DNA of 64,000 nucleotides from Pyrocephalus nanus (lineage: Eukaryota; Chordata; Aves; Passeriformes; Tyrannidae), in assembly GCA_038380795.1 (NCBI GenBank), contig CM076271.1, forward strand, positions 21,405,001 through 21,469,000. The letters run 5' to 3'. The position numbers were made by a program, and so were the translations under genes. The first letter of the stretch is position 1. Each line of letters opens with the position of its first letter. Under the pieces are notes generated by a model. It saw only the letters and a program-made list of their open reading frames with translations. It made no database searches and was not told the DNA's origin. Of the stretch, positions 1 to 14,030 are shown in pieces.

Positions 1-3000
1 GAAACATGTTTTCATAGAAGAATTGAGAATGTTGGCTGCAGAATTTGGGGGAATTTCCTAAAAAACTGAAAAACATAGTCTAGGTTACAAAGTTTCCCCA
101 TACCTAGATACATAATGGAAAAATGTTGGTGAAAAATGTTAGTTAAAATTGTTACTAGCAAAACAAAGCAATTGTAAAAGACATTCTGCAAATAGACCAG
201 GTGGTCTTGTAATTGCTGTACTACTTCTATAGGGCACTTCACTCAAAATCCTTTCTGGTCTGCTGTAGGGCAAAGAACTATGATACTTCAGAGGTTTTGA
301 TCCAAACAATTGATTTTTCATGTGAAAAAAATTCATGGAGCAAAGAATACTTTTCTCTTTCACTTTTTTCTGTGGAAGGAGCTGAACAGTCCAGGAGAAC
401 CCTGTACTTAATGACAAGGGGAAAACTCCTGCTCCTAACGTTATGCCATTAGCTCAGAGCCTGGCTGAAGGGCAGGCATTGCCCATGATAATTTTGTGAC
501 CTAGCTCTGGAAAGGGTGAGCACTTCTCACAAGTTCCTGGCTGCCTGTGCTCAAATCTGCTTCCTGCTGCAAAGGGCAGGATGGCAGGGTACCTTCAGGA
601 GTTGCTGACTCCTCTCTTTCATTAGATCTGATGGATTTGAATTTTGAACTGGTCTGTGGTGCTTAAAAATACAACCTATGCCCTGCTGCGAGATATTGTG
701 CTGCTCATCAAGGAATGTGTTCTTGAGCAACTCAGACTGATTTTAGACTCCAAGGGCTGCTGCATGGGCAATTAGACTACAATTTCAGTGCAATAGGGAA
801 AAAAACCTATATCTGTGCAACAAGAGTATATTTAGTACACAAAAGGCTTATATTATCTTTTTTGTTAGCCTAAAAGACAATTCAGGGTATAATTTCCTGT
901 ACCGAAATGATGAAAAGCTGTGAGAATTTTATAACTAACTGCAAATAAGAACCATAAAAGAACTGCTTGAAATTTGTCTGTTTATCCTCTAATCCTCTTG
1001 AAAACTAATGGGGAATGATCTGTATTACTAATGGAAGAATAACGCATGTGGACATGTTCAGGAGATAGTGAAGAGTCAAATCAAATTTTTGCAGCTAAAA
1101 GAGGAATCTCCACATTTGCAAGCACATACTGCAATTAACGGTTTTGAAGGGTGGAATCCACACCACACTCCTTAAAGTAAGCAGAGCTCAGCACTGCTTC
1201 CTTCTCCAGGGATAATCCATTACTTAACTGACTAGAAGTGAAATCAGCACACCTATTTTCTTTACGTAATTATTGCAATAAATTATTATTATGGTAATAA
1301 ATGAAGCATATATTTTAAAAATAATTTCAACTAATTTTTGATAATGACAGTACTTTTAACAAAGAATTTCTTTTAAAGCATAATCCAACCATCCATTTAA
1401 TAAGTTTGATGAATTTAAAACTCAGATGAACATTAGAGGTTTATAGGACCCCATCCAGCAGATGTGTCAAGTACGTGCTTAAATTTCAGCAAGTGCATAA
1501 TCTGTTTTAAGTAAGGCTATTCCATATACTTAAGTGCCCTATTAGATCAGAGCTATCCAGCATGTTGAAGTCTTATTTTTTATCATTGTAACATGAGCTA
1601 GCATTCTTTTTGCCATTTTAATGAAGCTCTAGAGACTCGGTCTATCATAATACACTATCTACACACCCTAATTGTTATTTTTAAGCCTCATTGTGCTATT
1701 ACATAGAAATGTTTTTCAAGATGAGCTCTGTTTCTTTATAGGCAGTCTTTCAGGACATGTATCACTATCCTTTACCCCATCTCTTCTTTAGGGTCTATAG
1801 GTTTGTAATTCAGGGTTGGGGGTTTCTTTTTTAGTGTTCTGGTGTCAGTAGCCTTAGTAAAAGAAATTTTCTTGCATTGAACTAAAAATGGGGAGAGGAG
1901 GAAGATTTTACCCTCAAAATGACATTTTGCCCTCAAAATGACATTAAGCTAAGCTTCCTACTTCCTAGTATGTAGAATTTTAGAAACCAACATTGCCTTA
2001 TAAAACTTCATATGCATCATATCTTAGTTGCCTGAGAAATCACCTATTTTCATGGTATTTTGATATTTCCTGGTGCATTACAGCTGGAAGTATGCCAGCC
2101 AAGAAACCACAGGACAGGGAGAAGTGGTTCAACAGCACATCCCTGTTGGTGATCTGGCAAAGACCAAGTGTGTAGGTCTATAGGGAAGCTAATCCCTGTG
2201 TTTATCTCTGTAAGGGTGCCTGGGACACTTGAAAGGCTTAATGTATAGAGGACAATTGTTATGATGGCATGGATTAATGCTGATCAGATCTGCTTTAACA
2301 TTATTCTACAAAAGCATTTCAATTATTCTGGTAAGCTGGTGCTTGATGTCACAGAAAGGGAAATCATTTACTAAAGCAGGATGGGAAAAAGTGAAGATGT
2401 GTTAATAACCACATACATTCCATGGTATGGGACATAAATGTAAAATGTGGGCAGCTGTGATGAGCTGAATATGGTTAATAGACACCTCTGGTAAATACTG
2501 GTAGGCAAACACTTTTTAGTAATTTAACTTTGATGTGATGGAATAGCACTGGGAGCAGTTGTAGGCTGATGTCATTGCTACCTGGTAACAAACTCCTGTG
2601 TCTATGGAACTTTATGTGTCCTTTAGTGACTGGCATGTCATCTCTCTCACACTTTCGTGGTTTCTTTTTCTTTCCTGCTCAAAAGCCTGACTTAGACCAA
2701 CAGGCTCAGAGGCAGAATATTAGGGTGTTCTGTAAGTGAGAGCTTGTCCCTGGCCAAGTGCCCAGGGAGCCACAAGAGCCACTGCCAGAGAGGTGCTGTA
2801 TTAGAATTAGAGGTGCATTGGCAGGCATGCATCTTAAGTCTGTAGCGCTGTAGCACTCCAAGATCCTCCAGTTTGAAGTTAATGCTCTCTCAAGAGCTAT
2901 TGGTACAGCAGGAAGTTGACAGACCATCCCTCGGATGAGATCTCAAAGATTCACCACTAGTGAATGCTTCCTTGAAAGAGAGAAATTCAAACAAATATTG

Positions 3001-6000
3001 CCATGTCTTTTGGCGACTGAGATTAAATCCTTGACCCTCCAGGAGCTCACTGAGTAGCTAAAGCAGAAGTGTCCTAAAGTGAAGCCTTGTTCATGTCAAA
3101 GTTTGACAGCATTATCTGCTCATGTCAGTGCAACTCAGGACAATACTTTTTGTCATATAAAGATAATTTCTTCCTATTTTTGAGCACCAATGTACCTTCT
3201 ATGATAGACATTTTGCTTGCTGCCTTCACTCTACATTTGTGTTCTTCTTTACATCAAAACTGATTGTAAAGAACCTCTTGAACATATGTCATAGACTTGA
3301 CCCTGATTTTACATCCTCGTCAAAGGCAAGAGAAGCAAAGACAAACACAAAGGGAGTGGAGAGGAAGAGAAGAATAGGAGGGTTATCGCTACAAGATGCT
3401 GAATACTCTGTCCAACACCAGCAGTTTGTTACTTCGTAGCCTATCTTTTTTTTTGCAGCTATTTTTTGCAATGAGAGAAGGGATTACAATTACCAGTTAT
3501 GACTAACTGCAAATGTGCTGTCCGTTATCTAGTTAAGAGAGTAGACTGCAGGAAATACTAGATTTTGAAGGATGGTTAATGTGTAAAGAGCCCAGAATGC
3601 TGTAGGAGAGGGATGCTAGAAGGATAGTAGGGTCAGTTTCTGGCAGACCAGTCTGTGTTTGTATTCCTTACAAAGGAATACAACTGTGAAATACTCTAAA
3701 TATATCTTCAACTCTTACTTGATCAAATGAATATTTGGTTGTTTCATGTGCCATTTTCAGTAAAGGGCCCCTAGCAAGAGCACCAGTCCTGTCAGGAAGA
3801 AGGTTTATGTGTTTCCATTCAGGTTCATGGGACCATCAAGGTTCCTCTGATGCATCAAGTTTATGAGATTTTTACTGCTTAGTTTTATTGTAAGAATATT
3901 TGTAGTCAATAGTGCAAAACTGGAGAAACTCCACAGCTGAGTCTACTCGTTGCTCACTGCCATGGAGATTTTCTTCCCTTCTCAACTGCCCAGATGTCTA
4001 ATTCTCAAGTCCTTGCTCAGTTTTGGCCCGTATCTTACCCAGGCATGACTTTATCTAATGTGGCTTAGCTTGGACAAGGATGTGTCCAAAAGCATGTTTA
4101 TCTTCACTCAGTGTCGTGTGACCATTCTACACTTCAGAGCACTTGGTGCCTCTATTTGTAAAATATCAATGGAGCTCTACTGGCAACAAACAGAGAAGTA
4201 GCTGAAAACACACTAGTATGGATTTGCTTACTGCAGTTACTTGTTTTTTCAGCCTGTCACACCGTCTCAGACACTGTATATTACATAAAGCATGAGAGGA
4301 AATAGCATCAGAGAGAATGAAATGGTGACCTGGGAGCTGAAGGATGGCAGATAGGTGCTTCAGACATCACTCAAAATAAGCACCTGTAAGTGAGGAACTA
4401 TATCATTGAGGGTCAAATGTTATGCAGGTGTAAATATGATGTCAGTGAAAGAAAAATTGAGCACCGAGTTAAAAAGGCTGAGACTTAGCTTAAAAAAACT
4501 CATCAGCAGTTCTAGCCTCACTGGTGCCAGAGCTGAATTTCACTCCCGGAGGTCAGTAAACGTGCTTGCTAGATTTCATCTGCAAAAGGGGGAAAAAACC
4601 CCACCCAGCTGGAGAAATTATGGCTGGTTTCCTGCATTTGATGGAAGCTGCATTTGAGAACCCGAATAAATGAAATGGCAGTGGATCACCAACAAGAGGA
4701 AAGGTTATGGCAATGATGGCTACTGCTACCTCTGAGCACTGTTTTGAACCACAACAAGTAATTACACACCTCATTTTACCAGGGCTCTATACTGGGTGCA
4801 ATGTGTTGTGAGAGAGTTACATACAGGGAGGAAGTCAAACACCCATTTCCTCTCAGCACTTGGATTTGTTTTGGTCTTGTGCCAATGAAAGTCTCAATCC
4901 AGGCACCTTCCACCACAAATCCTTCCCTTAACTTTGCTGCCTACATATTACTGGGGCCTTTTTGGCTATGGTAAGCCTTGGCTGCATCTATTAGCACAGC
5001 CATTGACTTGCAATGGGGCTGGCAGCTGTGTTCTCCATTTCCTGCCCAGGCATCTGCTGCCTGATTGGAGGAAAATAGTTCTTAAACCTTCTCCAAAACA
5101 GGAAGCTTCTCTTCTCCCTGCTTCCTGAGGTACAGGAACCGTCTCCGAAGCAACCCCTGGACAAAGAAGGCTCCTATTAACCATTGGAATGCCATAACAG
5201 ATACAGTGGGAGGTCATAATTCAAGCCATAATCACCCCTGAAGGCTGGAAAGTGCCTCTCTGTGCACCACTGCTCACACTTCTCTGTGGCCACACTGCCG
5301 TGTCATAAAACAGTCTGGAGGTTAATTAGCAGATGATAATCCTATCCATTGGAAGCATTTGTAAATGCTTTTCATCTTAATGATTAACTATTGATCCTGT
5401 ATTACCAATCTCTGGAACATAATTTTGTAATATTGCCCATCCACCTTTGCATTGGCAAGGTAACTGAACACGTGACACATTGCCACTCTCTCTTTTTTTA
5501 ATGATCGCTACTTGTATCATACAAATATTATTCACCTAAAAATATTGACATCTCATGCTTTACTCATTGAATAGTTTCCTATTTAATAACCAAGCCTCCT
5601 TGAGTAGTCTGAACTACAGCTTTCGGCAAAATCTGCCTTACTGTACTCACTGTAAACTGTAAGAGGAATTTTGCTCCTAGTTTATGATGTCCTTATATAT
5701 TCACAAGATGATCCTGGCCCCTGAGACCTGCCAGGCTGCTTACATTAAACAAGAGAAAGATTTCGGCGTTGGCTTTGGCTGAACTGTGGACCTGGTGTAT
5801 TTTACAGACACCTCCCCCACTGTGGATCTTTTACTCTCCAAACCAGGGACCTTTCTAAGGGCAGTCTGCCAGCACTCCTATTGCTCCAACTACTCTGAAC
5901 GGTGTGCACACAGCCTGTCTCTGCCTGTGTAGCCATCCTTGGCTGATCAACCTACTAGCCAATTATTTACAGCACCTGCAGAAATGAGTGGGTCTTTAAA

Positions 6001-9000
6001 TTATCTTCTCTATGGATTGCTTGGGTGACATCTGTTCATGAAGAAGGAAGACTGTGACTGGCCACGAGGCTCAAATACACTGGATACCACTGGAGATCTC
6101 AGTGGCAAAAGACCTCAGTAAAATAACCCACAAAACCAGCAAATAAAAAACACGTTTTCCATTTTTCAGTGGCGGGGATTTCAATCATGCTACATTTTTC
6201 AGTGAAAAATGGACTTACTTGTTTCTGGCTTTTAAAAAAAGAATATTATTTTATGTGTGTTTTGCTAACAGCTGATAAATATTTCTGCAGATGGACTTCA
6301 AAGAAAAACATGTTTTTCTGTCTCTGCCAGCCTTTTACTTCCTTGTTTTACACAATTGCAAGAGAGAGTGAGTGTTGAGGAATGCGGGCGTAGTTCTGCC
6401 CATTACTATATGTCTTTTTTTCCCAGATCTAGTTTTGCTTACAGATATAAGACAAGGCAAAACATGTTTTTCTTCATCAGGAAAGGAAACTACAGCTATT
6501 TTTTTCTGCCAACTTAAAAAAAAATTACATATATATTATTTTTTTCCTGATACAAAGGTCAAACTGATGACTTGCATTTTATTCGTAAATTACATTTTGA
6601 GACATGCTGGCATTTTTCAGAATGACAGCTGAATGACTGCTTGTGAGGGCTTGTGATTTTGAAGAATAAGTGCCAAAAATATCAAGAACGGTTGTAACTA
6701 GACTTCTATGTATGTGTGAAAACACAATGTTCTTACAAATATTGGCAGGTCTGTGTTAATCCATAACCTCATTATAAATTCAGAAATGGACCTAAAGTTG
6801 TCAGTGTGGTAAAAGCTGAGAAACTGTGTAATGTTAGCTCATTTATATTGCATTTATTGTAGGTTATAATTCTGACAAAGTAACTCATAACAAACATCTT
6901 GGGTCTTATTTTAACGCACAACATCCAGGTGAGCTTTTTCTTAACCTATATGATATAGTTATATTGAATAGAACTATAATTAGAGATGCTAATTATAGCA
7001 GTACAAGGCCTTAGCGGGTCTTAGTACTGCTCATGACTGCACATGCTCTAGAAAATCAGGTGTGTGCAAATAAATATACAAGCATGTATTATTGAGTGTG
7101 TATAAAATTTTCAGATGCAGTCAGTGGGCCTGAATGCTTTAATTTTGTTGAGTCCACCCTCAGCTCATTTGAACTTGACCTCCAGAAATGCTGTCTACAG
7201 CTGTAGTGGCAGCTGGAGGCACTGTATATGTTAATGGGCTAAACATCTTTAACTGGCCTTGCAAAAAACTGAATAATATGAATTTTAGTGACAACTCTGA
7301 AAGTCTCTTTATGGGTGTTTTCTGCTTTTAAAGTCTTACTTGCAGCTTGACTTTACACATTATATCTAATTAAAATATTTTGGCTTTTTGGCGGAGTGAA
7401 TAGAAAATTACATGACTCTAGACAAAGCTATTGTTTTACATTTCCCTGGAAAGCCACATGACCAATTGAGTGATCTTGTGCAGATAAAATGTGGCTATTT
7501 GGAATTTTAACACAGGTAAAAGTGAAATAAAATCTGGGGGCTTAATAGACCTGTTCATAGTGTAGTAAGTGTTGGTAAGATAAAAATACTTGATTTGGCT
7601 AGACAGTTTGTCTGGTGAAACATATATACAAATCAACAGCAATTTTAATGTCATTGAGTACTTTGTCAAATATCATTCCCTGTTTCCTGTAGGACAACTG
7701 TCATCTTTCTTCTTTAGGTGATTACTTGAGCCAATAATGACAAAATGTAAGGGTTGTTAGTGAAATCATACTGGCCAGTGTGTGGTATGGAAAGGCAAAG
7801 CTTGCTTTGTAGGTGGGTGTTGTAAGAATCTAAATTTGCATGGGGACTGTTAGCCTGGAAGGTACTGTAAGTTGCTTCCTATCTAGTTCCACATTGCAAA
7901 ATGTCTTCCTTCCAGCTGCCAGGGAAATCTCTTGGGATGTTGCATAACTGTGCATGCGGCCACTAATGGAATGAGCGCAGTTCATAAAAGACAGGAGATG
8001 AACGCCTAGATAGGCCAGCTGGCTCATGACCATCACACATACTGTGCTTTTTGCAAGGGTCTGGCAGGTACCCTGCTTGGTCTGTTGTGTTGAGAATATT
8101 ACTTTGATGGACAGGCAGACAAATTATTTGTGTCATGCAGTGTGTGGCTGAGCCGGTGATCTGTTGTTTTATGTAACTCAGGCCTACATGTTGCGCGCTT
8201 TCCACCACTGACTGTTGTCTTAGCGGTTCACAGAGCTCATTGTTATTTCTCTAGGGGAAGGTCTGCTGTTCATTTTAATGTGCCCATTTTCCACAGGAAA
8301 CATTCCATCTTTTTGCTTATTTTCATTCCTGTTGACTTCCTCCTACTTGTATGCTTGTGGGTGAGCTGGCGGGGTCCATATCCATTCCCTGGTGCATGAC
8401 TTGCATTAAATGTAAGACATGAACATTTTGGCAGCGACTTTTCCACCTAAGAAGTCAACAGGCAGAGAGGAACACTCACTATCTTTCCCTGACCAAGCAT
8501 GTGCAGCAGGCCACTTTCAGACACATACTGGTTAAATAACTGCTGATGAGAACCTAAGTAACATAACTGTTCCTTTTGACCACTGACTTAAATATTGTGC
8601 TTTTTTACCTCAGGGGGAGAGTTCTGGGAAAGCAACAGAAGTCTCTTTCCGCAAAAACCCAGCACTTCTGTATAATTATTTCCTTGGAAAAATTAGCTTC
8701 CTGTTTTCAGCCCCTCTCCAGAAGAGCCTCCTCATCTTCCTGTGAAGAGTTCACTTTGGTAGCCTCATGAGAGCCTGGCAGTATCGCTTTACCCCGGGCC
8801 TCTGGCCACGGAGGACCCTGTGCTGTGCACACGGCCTGGCAGCCACTCCCCATGGGCCCTGAAGCCCTCCCCGTGGGCACTCGCCCCCATCAGCCTTGTG
8901 CCCTCAGTCTGCCTACACTTGGCAGCTGTGGAGCAAAGGGCCACAGCTGCTTCTGGAGCTGCCTGGCAGGTCAAGCCTCCTCTTTTGTACAGCCGAAGGA

Positions 9001-11322
9001 GACACTGCCTGTGTTAGCGTGAATGTTCAAATACAGCTGCTATTTATTGCCTTGTTTTTCAAGGAAAGCCTTCAGTATGTTCAGAGACTCAGGGAATTTC
9101 CACTATTTTTCTCAGCACCCCCACCACCCAACCCCTTGGCCTTCAGACACACACATTGTGTTGTTTTGACGTAATTTTAAGCAAATATTTTGCCACCAAG
9201 AGGCAGTGTAGGGTCACAGAGGTCCTCCAGGCTTGGGCTGCAGGCTTTCAGCCCTCCCCAGTAAACAATAGCTCTATAACTCATTAAAACTCCCTTTTGA
9301 TTACTTTTTCCTGTTTCTGATTGTTTTGGAGCAGCAGGGGTGAATTCCACACTCAACAAACTTCTTGTTCCTGCTGCTAAATTTAAATGTCTCTGAACTG
9401 AAAGGATTTGCTAATCTCTTTGACAATAATTCCATCAAATAGAAATTACAGCTGTAAACAAGATTTAGGTTATATATGAATGCTACAAGGGAATTGTGAC
9501 TTAGTTTAGCAGAATAATTTTTATGTCTAGGATTTTTTTAATTGTCTTTTCAGTCAGAAGAGTTAACCAAACCTTAGTATCTTCTCTGCTGGTTACTCTA
9601 GCCTCTTAATTTTCAGATTTAGTAATAGTCACATTCTCCTATTGGGGCCTGCATGAAACCAAGCTGGTAATCACCTTTCTTGCTTGTCTTTTATCCCCTT
9701 CAAATTCATGCATTATCACTGATTCAGCACTCCTATTTCTACCTCCATTCTCTGAATGCTTTTTCATTGCAAGGTTTTCTCCTACTTGCAAGTCACCCAA
9801 TTTATATGATATACCTGTAAAATTCCCCTGCCCACATGAGTTTCTTGACAATTAGCGCATTCCATCTTATTTTATTCCAAGAGTAAGCTCCTGATTTTTT
9901 TTCAGCAACCCCTATTTTCCTTGTAGACTAGATACAGACTAATCAAGTAATAATTTTATTTGATGGACAGCTAGGAGAATTTAGGAAGGTGACTTGCAAA
10001 GAACTGAATTCAAAGTAAAAATATGTGCATGTTTATCCATCCACATCCTTATATCACATGCACTGACCACACATGCCTAGACCCTAATCTGCTTAATATA
10101 TACTAATCTAGCATGAAACCTTCTTGGCAGATATAATCCAAAAAGTGATAAAATAACCAATTGAAATGTAATCTGTATAGCAGGGGTTCACATGTGGATT
10201 TCATTAGCAAGACAATAGTTTACTTTATGTTATCTTTAAACCTACAACTAGGATCTATGGGGGAATGAAGTATGAACACGTGCACAGATACAGGGTGTCC
10301 TGAAGACCTCTTGAGGTCAATCTGCTGTTATTATTTGTTAAGCATGCCAAGGAAAATTTTTTTTCCTGTCCAAAGAGGTGACATCTTAAACAAAAGTGAA
10401 ACAGACTGCAATAAACAGATAAATACCCAGTGTCCTGTCCCCCACCTCCACTTCCCCCCCTCGGTTCCCCATTTGGTTTGGTTTTGAATTTATGTTTGTT
10501 TGTTTTACTTCTGTTGCTATTTGTTCAATTTTACACACCCTCTGAGCAAAACATCTGTAAAAGGACAATGTGGTAGATTCTAGGGTGGAGTCTGTGCCTA
10601 GAAGGCAGAATGATAAAAAGACACTTCCTGGAGAGAAATACACAGCTTTTTCTTTTTAGCAGCCTAGCTACTAAAGTTGCCCTTTGCAGAAAAATCGAGG
10701 GACAGAGAGAAAACTGTTCCATCTGTAGCAGGTCCTGTGTAGTCCCGCAAGGTTTGCTGCTACACCAATGAAACTGGTACCTGTGCATAAGGACTATGGA
10801 TTGGGGTTTAATAGGCAAATTGGGTATCATTTGCCCTGAGCTTCACAGAAATCCTTCTGTAAACTCCTGAGAAGATCAGGAGGATAAACTGGTACCCTCC
10901 AGAGGAATGAATGTCTGCCACTAAGTACACAAATCTTGTGTCCTAATAGGTTTCCAATGGCTTCACCTGGATTACCCAAAGAGAATTTGGCCCTTTGTTT
11001 GTCTTCCAACCGTCTCCTAGGACTGTGCTCCCATAATTACATTATTTTGAGTATTATGTAACTTACCTCAGTTAAACTCCTGATGGGTCAAGTCACCTTA
11101 AGTGACTGATCATGGTAGCTGATAGATAATGTATCTTACCATATGGTATGTCCTGGCCACCAGGCAACCTCACAACCCTAGTTGTTACTAGTTAGTTTAC
11201 TACAAAGTGAGGAAAAAAAAATAAAATCCTAGTTTTGATGGTTATGAGCTTTTCATCAGGTTCAACTGAACTGTTAAGCATATAAACTATAATATGCTTA
11301 TTGTGTTGAGATATTTACATAT
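1..11322. other. AT-rich non-coding DNA, no gene recognised
   Basis: I see no reading frame here that looks like a real exon: the open frames are short, start and stop at random, and lack paired splice signals with a recognisable peptide. No CR1 end, LTR, tRNA or satellite was recognised. A 19-bp tandem duplication (CCCTCAAAATGACATT core) lies at about 1,911-1,948. The stretch could be intron or intergenic. Confidence 0.6.
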
Positions 11323-11558
11323 AGAATCATAGAATATGCTTAGTTGGGAGGGACCCATCAGGATCATCGAGTCCAGCTCCCAGCCCTGCACAGACACCCC
11401 AACAATCCCACTATGTTGGCCATGTTGGTCAAAGGGTCCTTGAAGTCAGCCAGGCTTTGTGCTGTGACCACTTCCCCAGGGAGCCTGTTCCAATGCCCAA
11501 CCATGCTCTGGGTGAAAAACTTTTTCCTGATAGCCAAACTAAACCTCCCCCAGCTCGA
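11323..11558 (-). mobile_element. CR1 LINE 3' fragment
   Basis: The plus strand begins with AGAATCATAGAAT, the complement of the 3' terminal repeats of avian CR1. It continues with the typical tail text: GGGAGGGACCC near 11,346, a GATCATCGAGTCCAGCTCC-type block, the CTGTGACCACTTCCCCAGGG-type block near 11,460 and the TGGGTGAAAAACTTTTTCCTG-type block near 11,510. The element therefore lies on the minus strand and is 5'-truncated, as most CR1 copies are. Family membership is established knowledge; the subfamily was not determined. An AT/TATG-rich low-complexity stretch follows to about 11,715. Confidence 0.93.
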
Positions 11559-11712
11559 ATGTATTGTATATGTTTTACGCATATACACTGATTATTGCGT
11601 GAATATATACAGACATACATATGCTTATACAAATATGCACACACTGATACTTATTTTAAAGAAAATAAAATATATATGCTGTCCTAAAGAAAAAGAAAAT
11701 GAAAATAAAAAT

Positions 11713-12197
11713 AATTGTGTCATAAGTTTGAAAAGAGATGTTTAAGTTTTTTGCTAGGGTCCCGTTCCCCCCCATCCGTTTCTCCCGGGATGGGGGGAGG
11801 TTGTGTAAGTGGGGGGACGATGCGAAGCCGCTCGCGTTGGGCAGCGCAGGGGAAGGGTGGAGGTTCCCTGGGAGCGCGGATGCTGGGGGTGGGGCACGGC
11901 TGGGGAGTCTTTTGTTCGAAGGGGTTTTGGTTTTTGTCGACCGACCGGGCGGGTGCCCGGTTTCGGCCGCCTTTTTTTTTTTTTCTTTTCCGGGGAGGAA
12001 GTTTTTCCCCACGGGACACCTCGCGGAGGACGACTGAGGGAGAGAGACTGACCCATCTCAGAGCGAGGTATTCTGCTTTCGAGAGTGCCTTTGTTGTTTA
12101 TTCAGATTTTTAATAAAAAGCTATTCCTTTTCCACACTTCCACCTGAAGTTTCTTAATTTCTGAGTTGTTAATATCTTGTTAAGCTTAGACAAATTG
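11713..12197 (+). mobile_element. Solo LTR of an endogenous retrovirus (475 bp) with 5-bp target duplication
   Basis: The element runs from TGTCATAAG at 11,718 to CTTAGACA at 12,192, so its ends form an imperfect inverted repeat with TG...CA termini. It is bracketed by the direct repeat AATTG at 11,713-11,717 and 12,193-12,197, the expected 5-bp target-site duplication. The body is strikingly CpG-rich (about 11,757-12,060), has long G and T tracts, and carries an AATAAA polyadenylation signal at 12,112-12,117 near its 3' end, giving the plus orientation. No internal retroviral genes flank it, so it is a solo LTR left by recombination. Retained CpGs and an exact duplication suggest a fairly recent insertion. 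Open frames inside it are by-products of base composition. Class is not certain. Confidence 0.85.
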
Positions 12198-13722
12198 TGT
12201 TCTTGGAACAAATATTTCTGTGGTTTGACTTTTTTAAATTATTTTTTTGCATACTGTGTATGAGTGTGACTCATATTTTTGTGGAACGCAATTATTTTAA
12301 AATAAGCACAAATGAGATAAGCATTTTTACAGCTGAGCTTCAAAACTTAGCACCTTGAAAAGATGAACCAAATATAGTAAGTGTAATTACTCTTTCCCAT
12401 TTGCTAAAGCTTTGCTCTCCAGTTGTATTTTCTATTTTGATTCTGCCATGCTGCATGCAGTGTGACCTTTGAAAGATAGCAGTGAACTTCCTAAGTATGT
12501 TGGCGGTGTCTGGCCACACGAGGTGGCCCGATCAGTTGTGAGATCCAGATGTAAAGAACCGAAATGTGGTTTTCTCGGCAACAGCATTTGGGTCTCTCAG
12601 CACCTTCCTGACTGCTCCATTTCAAGTATTTCTCGGCTGACTCTGTGGCTTGTTTTAGAGCAGCTGTCAGACTTGTGGTTAGGGTTACGTATAGGAGGAA
12701 GGTTCTTCATACTCTTTAGCTAAGGGAGAGCATAGCGAGCTCAGTTTTGTTTCTGGAAGTCTCTACATTCTGCCACACTTCAAAGGAGATAAGCATGGGG
12801 GATGGGGATGAAGTGATAACAGCTGGCTGGAACAGGGTTTGTTTTCCATAATGAGATCATTTAGCCAAACCATAGGATGAAGGGAAGCTGTCATATGTTT
12901 CCAGCTCCTCTGAGACCTTTCAGAACAAGCTTGATAAGATGCAAGCACACTTCTAGTAGTTTCAGATTGAGTTCCAACTCTGAAATGTCACCTTACCCAA
13001 CTTAGCTTTTCTATTACCATTTTCTATCGGAGATTTCCCAACATGCATTTTTCTTATTCAGCATCTTGGAAAATGCATGTACCTACCTTTAAATCTAGAG
13101 ACAAAAGTAATTAAGTCTCTCTTGGCTTCTGGTGTTTGTGTATATAGTAGTCATGAAAAAGTGCAGATGGAATGGGGAATTCTTCCAGTTGGTGAAACTG
13201 CTATTTCATGAAGTAATATAGTAACTGCCAAATCATTGGCCCTCTATGTTTTAGCATTTTAGAAATACTTCACCTAGACTCATGATTCCTCAACTCTTTT
13301 GGGTACTCTTTTCCATATGCAAATGACTCTACAAAGTAGTCTGTCCATCTGAGCTTTAGTTGGAAAAGCTGTGAAGGTAGTATGACTCCATAGAGAGCTG
13401 ACCATAGGGCATCATTTCTGTGGCCTCACCAATTACCACTTGGAATCCACTGTCTGAAAATCTTTCCACTGGAAAACAAACAAAAATATTCTTTCTGCAA
13501 AAGATGTGTTCTTGTGTAAGTTCTGCTTTCTATGATAAGTTTCAAATTTTCACTTTAATAAATATGAAAATGCTATATGCTTCAAATACCACCAGATATC
13601 AGTTCTGTACAGCATACTAGTGTCCTGTGAGCACTGTGCACTGGAATAACAAGGTTCCCTGCACCAGATTCTTGTTTCTTTTATTGTACTCAGGTCCTCT
13701 TGAGCTAAAAATCCTCTCTGCT
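12198..13722. other. Non-coding stretch, nothing recognised
   Basis: AT-rich sequence between the solo LTR and the hairpin at 13,723. I see no exon-like block, repeat family or structured RNA here. Confidence 0.5.
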
Positions 13723-13762
13723 ATGTTTGTGTACAGTATCAAGAGATACTGTACACAAACAT
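13723..13762. repeat. Perfect inverted repeat, 18-bp arms, 4-nt loop
   Basis: The left arm (13,723-13,740) begins ATGTTTGTG and ends AGTATC. The loop is AAGA (13,741-13,744). The right arm (13,745-13,762) is its exact reverse complement. The arms contain GTACAGTATC / GATACTGTAC. It sits about 270 bp before the exon-like block at 14,031. Arms of 18 bp are shorter than a normal miRNA precursor. It may have arisen by template switching; no function can be assigned. Confidence 0.95.
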
Positions 13763-14030
13763 CTCTGATTTGGGACAATTTTGTGCTAATGCAATATCAA
13801 ATAAAAGCTATGATAGTGATTATTCACCTCAATTTAGAATAAAGGCAATTAAAACAATTCCTACAGTAAAGTATTTTCATAAAGATGATACTCTCTCTCC
13901 TCTCCCCATTGCTTTGGTTTTAGCAAAATTCAGAGGTACATAATGAGTTCTGCATTTGCTTTATTTCCTCTTCTTTCTCTTTTATCTCGTTTAATGCTTT
14001 ATTATCTCCTTTCTTTCTTTTTTTTGACAG

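Noticed and set aside
11656..12113. Open frames of 80-130 codons on both strands
   Set aside because: They lie in the CpG-rich body of the solo LTR and are compositional, not retroviral genes.
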